A stretch of DNA of 64,000 nt. Source: Ideonella oryzae. Its GTDB lineage: Bacteria > Pseudomonadota > Gammaproteobacteria > Burkholderiales > Burkholderiaceae_C. The stretch lies in the NCBI RefSeq assembly GCF_024055665.1, contig NZ_JAMXMC010000006.1, positions 186,001-250,000 on the forward strand, read 5' to 3'. Below the pieces are notes generated by a model. That model did not search any database. It saw nothing but the letters and a program-made list of their open reading frames with translations, and was not told the origin of the DNA. Position 1 is the stretch's first letter, and the number at the start of each line of letters is the position of its first letter. Positions 60,099 to 64,000 of this stretch are shown piece after piece. The translations under genes and the position numbers were made by a program.

Positions 60099-61775
60099 TC
60101 AATGGAAGAACTTGGCCGCGCTCAGGAAGGTGCGATAGACACCCCAGGCCATCGGCAGCCCCACGGCCAGCCAGGCCAGGGCCACCACCACCGTGCTGCT
60201 GCGGTGGTAGGTGTGGCTGCCTTGCTCGTGCTGGGCCTCTTCCTGGTCGCGCTCGCGGGCCAGGCGCTTTTCCAGGGCCAGTTCCTCGTCGCTCATGAAG
60301 TGCTTGGGATCCACAGGTCGCACCAGCAGATTGCAGAGCAGACCCACGCCCAGCATACCCACCAGGATGTACATGGTCTGGTTGTAGACCTGGTCCGGCG
60401 GCAGGCCCAGGCCCAGTTGGTACTCGCGCATGTAGTTCACGACCACGGGCCCGATGATGCCGGCGGTGGCCCAGGCGGTGAGCAGGCGGCCGTGGATGGC
60501 GCCCACCATCTGGGTGCCGAACAGGTCGGCCAGGTAGGCCGGCACGGTGGCGAAACCGCCGCCGTACATGCTCAGGATGATGCAGAAGGCGCCCACGAAC
60601 AGCAGCTTGCTGCCCATGCCGGCACTGGCCGGCACACTGGCGTACAGCACGCCGCCGAGCACGAAGAAGATGGTGTAGGTCAGCTTGCGGCCCAGGGCGT
60701 CCGACAGACTGGCCCAGAAGAAGCGGCCGGCGATGTTGAACAGGCTCAGCAGCGCGGTGAAGCCGGCGGCCACGCCCGCGATGGCGGTGAGCTGGGTCTT
60801 GTCGAGTTCACCGAACTTGGCCGGCACACCGATCAGGCTGCCGCCGAAGACCTCCTGCAGCATCGGGCTGGCCATGCCAATCACGCCGATGCCGGCCGAG
60901 ACGTTCATGCACAGCACCATCCAGACCAGCCAGAACTGCGGGATGCCCCAGATCTTCTTCACGTGCACATGGCCGTGGGTGATCATGGCCTTGGCCTGCC
61001 CCTGCACGGGCGGTGTCCAACCCTCGGGCTTCCAGCCATGGGCCGGCACGCGGTAGCCGAAGGCCCCCAGCAACATGGCCACCAGATAGAGCAGGCCCAT
61101 CGCGATAAAGGTCTCCCACACGCCGGCGCTGGTGGGCGTGGCAAAGGCCTTCATCAGTTCGGCGGCCAGGGGCGAGCCGATCATCGCGCCGCCGCCGAAG
61201 CCCATGATGGCCATGCCGGTGGCCATGCCCCGCTTGTCCGGGAACCACTTGATCAGCGTGCTGACCGGCGAGATGTAGCCCAGCCCCAGGCCGACGCCCC
61301 CGATGATCCCCGAGCCCAGCACCATCATCCAGAACTGGTGCTGGTGGACGCCCAGGGCCGAGAACAGCATGCCGCCGCCCCAGCAGACCGCCGCCACCAC
61401 ACCGGCCTTGCGGGGACCGGCATGTTCCAGCCAGCCGCCCCAGATGGCGGCCGACAGGCCCAGGAAGACGAAGAACAGGGTGTACATCCAGCCCAGCGTG
61501 GCGATGGGCCAGTCACAGCTCGTGGTGAACAGCTGCTGGAAGAAGCCCACGTCGGGGCCGCACTTCAGTGCTTCCTTGACGCCGATGGCCTTGGACAGCG
61601 GCAGCCAGAACACCGAGAAGCCATAGGCCATCCCGATGCACAGGTGGATGGCCAGGGCCGCGGGCGGCACCAGCCAGCGGTTGAAACCGGGAGACGCAAC
61701 CGTGCGCTCCTTGGACAGCAACGACGGACGCGCAGCGCCCATCCCGGGCGCTGTGTCGCTCATGACATGAGACAT
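60099..61775 (-). CDS. OFA-family MFS antiporter (oxalate/formate type)
   Basis: A 558-residue MFS protein with 12 predicted helices. The family signs are GMAYGFSVFWLPLSK, GLGYISPVSTLIKWFPDKRG and the second-half GRFFWASLSDALGRK. The C-terminal tail is charged and followed by another helix (VVVALAWLAVGLPMAWGVY). GAGGAG stands 6 bp before the ATG at 61775. Substrate could be oxalate/formate or another organic acid. Confidence 0.88.
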   Translation of the reverse strand: MSHVMSDTAPGMGAARPSLLSKERTVASPGFNRWLVPPAALAIHLCIGMAYGFSVFWLPLSKAIGVKEALKCGPDVGFFQQLFTTSCDWPIATLGWMYTLFFVFLGLSAAIWGGWLEHAGPRKAGVVAAVCWGGGMLFSALGVHQHQFWMMVLGSGIIGGVGLGLGYISPVSTLIKWFPDKRGMATGMAIMGFGGGAMIGSPLAAELMKAFATPTSAGVWETFIAMGLLYLVAMLLGAFGYRVPAHGWKPEGWTPPVQGQAKAMITHGHVHVKKIWGIPQFWLVWMVLCMNVSAGIGVIGMASPMLQEVFGGSLIGVPAKFGELDKTQLTAIAGVAAGFTALLSLFNIAGRFFWASLSDALGRKLTYTIFFVLGGVLYASVPASAGMGSKLLFVGAFCIILSMYGGGFATVPAYLADLFGTQMVGAIHGRLLTAWATAGIIGPVVVNYMREYQLGLGLPPDQVYNQTMYILVGMLGVGLLCNLLVRPVDPKHFMSDEELALEKRLARERDQEEAQHEQGSHTYHRSSTVVVALAWLAVGLPMAWGVYRTFLSAAKFFH

Positions 61776-61937
61776 GAAGGCTCCTCTTGTGGGTTGTGGG
61801 GCGTCTTGCCTTGCATGCACGTCCTCCCAACGGTCCGTACATGACACGCCCGGGGCGACTCTATGTGGCAAAGCGTGAGATCCGCAAGCAGTTCAATCGC
61901 AGCGTGGTAACAAGACGCAAGACGCACAATCGGCGGC

Positions 61938-63074
61938 ATGGAGAACGTGGACTGTGTGGTGGTGGGGGCGGGCGTCGTGGGACTGGCCTGTGCCCGGGCC
62001 TTGGCCGAGGCTGGGCGGGAGGTACTGGTGCTGGAAGCGGAGTCGGCCGTCGGCACCGCCACCAGCGCCCGCAACAGCGAGGTCATTCACGCGGGGCTGT
62101 ACTACCCGCCCGGCTCGCTCAAGGCCCGGCTATGCGTGCGCGGACGCGATCTGCTCTATGCCTACTGCGCGGCGCGCCATGTGGCGCACCGGCGCTGCGG
62201 CAAGCTGGTGGTGGCCAGCGCGCCCGACGAGGTGCCGGCCCTGCAGGCGCTGCGGGCCCGGGCCCGGGCCAACGGCGTGGACGACCTGCAGTGGCTGGAT
62301 GCCGCGGCGGTGCAGGCCCTGGAGCCGGCGCTGGCGGCCCATGCCGCGCTGCAGTCGCCGAGCACCGGCATTGTCGACAGCCATGGCCTGATGCAGGCCC
62401 TGTGGGCCGATGCCGAGGCCGCGGGGGCCACCCTGGTGCTGCGCACCCCCCTGGCCCAGGCACACTGCAACAGTGACGGTCTGGTCCTGCGCACCGGCGG
62501 TGCCGACCCCATGTCCCTGCGGTGCCGGACGCTGGTCAACGCCGCCGGACTGCAAGCCTGCCAGGTGGCCGCGATGGTGCTCGGCCCCGACTCGCCCTGG
62601 GTGCCGCACCCGCACTACGCCAAGGGCGCCTACTTCAGCCTGGCGGGCCGGGCGCCCTTCTCCCACCTGGTCTACCCGGCCCCGTCCGACAGCGGCCACC
62701 TGGGTGTGCACCTCACGCTGGACCTGGGCGGCCAGGCTCGCTTCGGCCCGAGCTTCCGCTGGGTGGACGCGATCGACTACAGCGTCTCGCCGGAGGAAGC
62801 GGCCGGCTTTGAGGAGGCCATCCGCCACTACTGGCCCAGCCTGCCCGCGCACAGCCTGCAGCCGGCCTATGCCGGGGTGCGGCCCCGCATCAGCGGGCCC
62901 GATGCACCCGCCGCCGATTTCCACATCGACGGCCCGGCGCAACATGGCGTGGCCGGGCTGGTCAACCTGCTGGGCATCGAGTCCCCGGGGCTGACGGCGG
63001 CCCTGGCCATCGGCGAGACGGTGGCCAACCTGGCCGGAAGCACCGGTCCGGCCCAGGGTCTGTCGCCGACCTGA
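61938..63074 (+). CDS. FAD-dependent oxidoreductase, L-2-hydroxyglutarate oxidase-like
   Basis: A 378-residue DAO-type flavoprotein. FAD motif [20 protein letters not shown] (7-26); substrate segment [20 protein letters not shown] is characteristic of the LhgO group; C-terminal [18 protein letters not shown] binds FAD. It likely oxidises L-2-hydroxyglutarate or a similar 2-hydroxyacid, giving electrons to the quinone pool. Confidence 0.87.
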   Translation: MENVDCVVVGAGVVGLACARALAEAGREVLVLEAESAVGTATSARNSEVIHAGLYYPPGSLKARLCVRGRDLLYAYCAARHVAHRRCGKLVVASAPDEVPALQALRARARANGVDDLQWLDAAAVQALEPALAAHAALQSPSTGIVDSHGLMQALWADAEAAGATLVLRTPLAQAHCNSDGLVLRTGGADPMSLRCRTLVNAAGLQACQVAAMVLGPDSPWVPHPHYAKGAYFSLAGRAPFSHLVYPAPSDSGHLGVHLTLDLGGQARFGPSFRWVDAIDYSVSPEEAAGFEEAIRHYWPSLPAHSLQPAYAGVRPRISGPDAPAADFHIDGPAQHGVAGLVNLLGIESPGLTAALAIGETVANLAGSTGPAQGLSPT

Positions 63075-63101
63075 CATGCACGGTGCCGAGAATCCGGCGC
63101 C

Positions 63102-64000
63102 ATGCAGTACCCGACCGATCCGGGCCGCCGACGCTGGCTGCGTCGGTGGGCCCTGCCCGCTGGCTTGGCCCTGTCCCCTCCCGTCTTCGCCCAAGGCAAG
63201 GGCGACGGCGGGGGACGGACCGAAGCGCGCATGGTCCAGCTGCTGGACCTGTCGGTCGCGCAGCAGGAACTCTCGCGCGACTACTCCACCGGCGTGCGCC
63301 TGGCCTGGGCCGTGGAGGGGCAGAAGGGCCGCCCGCTGTCACGCATCAGCCTGGAGACCGTCAACACCGATGGCAGCGCGGCGGCCGTGAATGCGGCGCT
63401 GGACCGCATCGCCCAGGACGCCGGCATCCTCGCGCTGGTGGGCACGGTGGGAGATGCGCTGGCCGTGCGGGTGCAGGACGGCCTGGCCCAGCGCGGCCTG
63501 AAGCTGCCCCATCTGGGGCCCTGGATGGCCGACGGCCGCCACGACGGCGACGACACCCTGGCGCTGCTCTTCGCCTCGCGCAGCATGCAGCTGCGCAAGG
63601 CCCTGGGCAGCGCCTACGGCATGGGCGTGAACGAGCTGATCGTGGTCTACAGCACGCCGGAGGACCAGCGGCTCTACGACCCCGAGGTGAGCGCCATGGC
63701 CCAGTCCCTGGGCCTGAAGCTGCGTCGGCTGACCGGCAGCAGCGTGACCCAGCCGGCCGCGCTGGCCGCGCGCCTGCCGGCCGGCGGCACGATGATCCTG
63801 TTCCTGGCCACCAGCGCCGAGGTGGCCCAGTTCACCCAGGCCATGGCCCGGCGCGGCGACCACCGCTTCGTGCTGGCCTTGGGCGATGTGGACGCGCCCT
63901 CGCTGATGCAATTCACGCCGGGACGCGGCGTGCCGGTGATCCTGACCCAGGTGGTGCCCAGCCCGCTGCGCAGCCGCCTGTCGGTGGTGGAGACCTACCG
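63102..64000 (+). CDS. ABC transporter substrate-binding protein, truncated by window end
   Basis: The first ~300 residues of an exported binding protein. A signal peptide with twin arginines (GRRRWLRRWALPAGLALS) suggests Sec or Tat export, cut near PVFAQG. The body (LDLSVAQQELSRDYSTGVRL, ISLETVNTDGSAAAVNAALD, GILALVGTVGDALAVRV) is of the branched-chain-amino-acid (periplasmic type 1) class. The stop is beyond the window. The ligand is unknown. Confidence 0.85.
   Translation, partial: MQYPTDPGRRRWLRRWALPAGLALSPPVFAQGKGDGGGRTEARMVQLLDLSVAQQELSRDYSTGVRLAWAVEGQKGRPLSRISLETVNTDGSAAAVNAALDRIAQDAGILALVGTVGDALAVRVQDGLAQRGLKLPHLGPWMADGRHDGDDTLALLFASRSMQLRKALGSAYGMGVNELIVVYSTPEDQRLYDPEVSAMAQSLGLKLRRLTGSSVTQPAALAARLPAGGTMILFLATSAEVAQFTQAMARRGDHRFVLALGDVDAPSLMQFTPGRGVPVILTQVVPSPLRSRLSVVETY

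Overview
The window reads as one high-GC chromosomal segment of a diazotrophic betaproteobacterium, most likely a Burkholderiales member of the Rubrivivax/Ideonella/Azohydromonas/Sphaerotilaceae type. The reasons are very high GC, a NifA with the oxygen-sensing cysteine spacing, a nif cluster with fixABCX, a Ralstonia-type cphA'/cphA cyanophycin pair, a FinO-domain ProQ, and an OFA-family transporter. No IS element, CRISPR array, tRNA or rRNA was seen. The genus is an inference.

Region 1 (about 0.4-27.8 kb) is a nitrogen-fixation accessory island, almost all on the minus strand. Three blocks can be separated. (a) nifB-fdxN-hesB-(TPR-like)-(LRV FeS protein)-nifZ-nifZ-(unknown)-nifS-nifT-(small nif protein)-DegT-like-SIR2-like-[2Fe-2S] ferredoxin-amine oxidase-like-AAA+ ATPase is one run of 16 tightly spaced genes behind a clear -24/-12 promoter and a NifA site. 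(b) nifA stands alone between a perfect FNR-type box and a strong hairpin. (c) nifV-nifW-fixABCX-ferritin-like-thioredoxin-like ferredoxin has its own -24/-12 promoter and NifA site. A fourth operon, iscS-iscU-erpA-like-iscA-hscA-fdx, also starts at a -24/-12 promoter, so it looks like a nif-dedicated Fe-S assembly line. It lacks hscB and iscR. A divergent -24/-12 promoter drives a small paralogue of the TPR-like gene. A HEPN-like gene and modE, the molybdate regulator, close the island. nifHDK, nifEN and nifQ are not in the window.

Region 2 (28.8-34 kb) holds a TPR lipoprotein, proQ overlapping tail-to-tail with a potassium-channel gene, and a single-Cache chemoreceptor.

Region 3 (33.8-41.6 kb) is a cyanophycin locus. 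A DUF1854 protein and an ABC exporter-like ATPase diverge from cphA' and cphA. Linkage to nif suggests that fixed nitrogen is stored as cyanophycin.

Region 4 (41.7-64 kb) is mostly ordinary chromosome: a cytoplasmic duplicated-sensor/CheW protein, ahpC/ahpF, an MsbA-like ABC transporter with a phosphatase, a B12-dependent ribonucleotide reductase, an AI-2E-type permease, an AmpG-like MFS protein, YciI, SDR, nitronate monooxygenase, S-formylglutathione hydrolase, an OFA antiporter, a 2-hydroxyglutarate-oxidase-like flavoprotein and a truncated ABC binding protein.

The best candidate for something undescribed is the distal part of the nifB operon (446-6312). It combines a AAA+ ATPase translationally overlapped with an amine-oxidase-like flavoprotein, a ferredoxin, a SIR2-like protein lacking the usual Asn motif, and a DegT-fold protein lacking its PLP lysine. 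The degenerate catalytic motifs suggest scaffold or maturation roles, not the reactions their folds imply.
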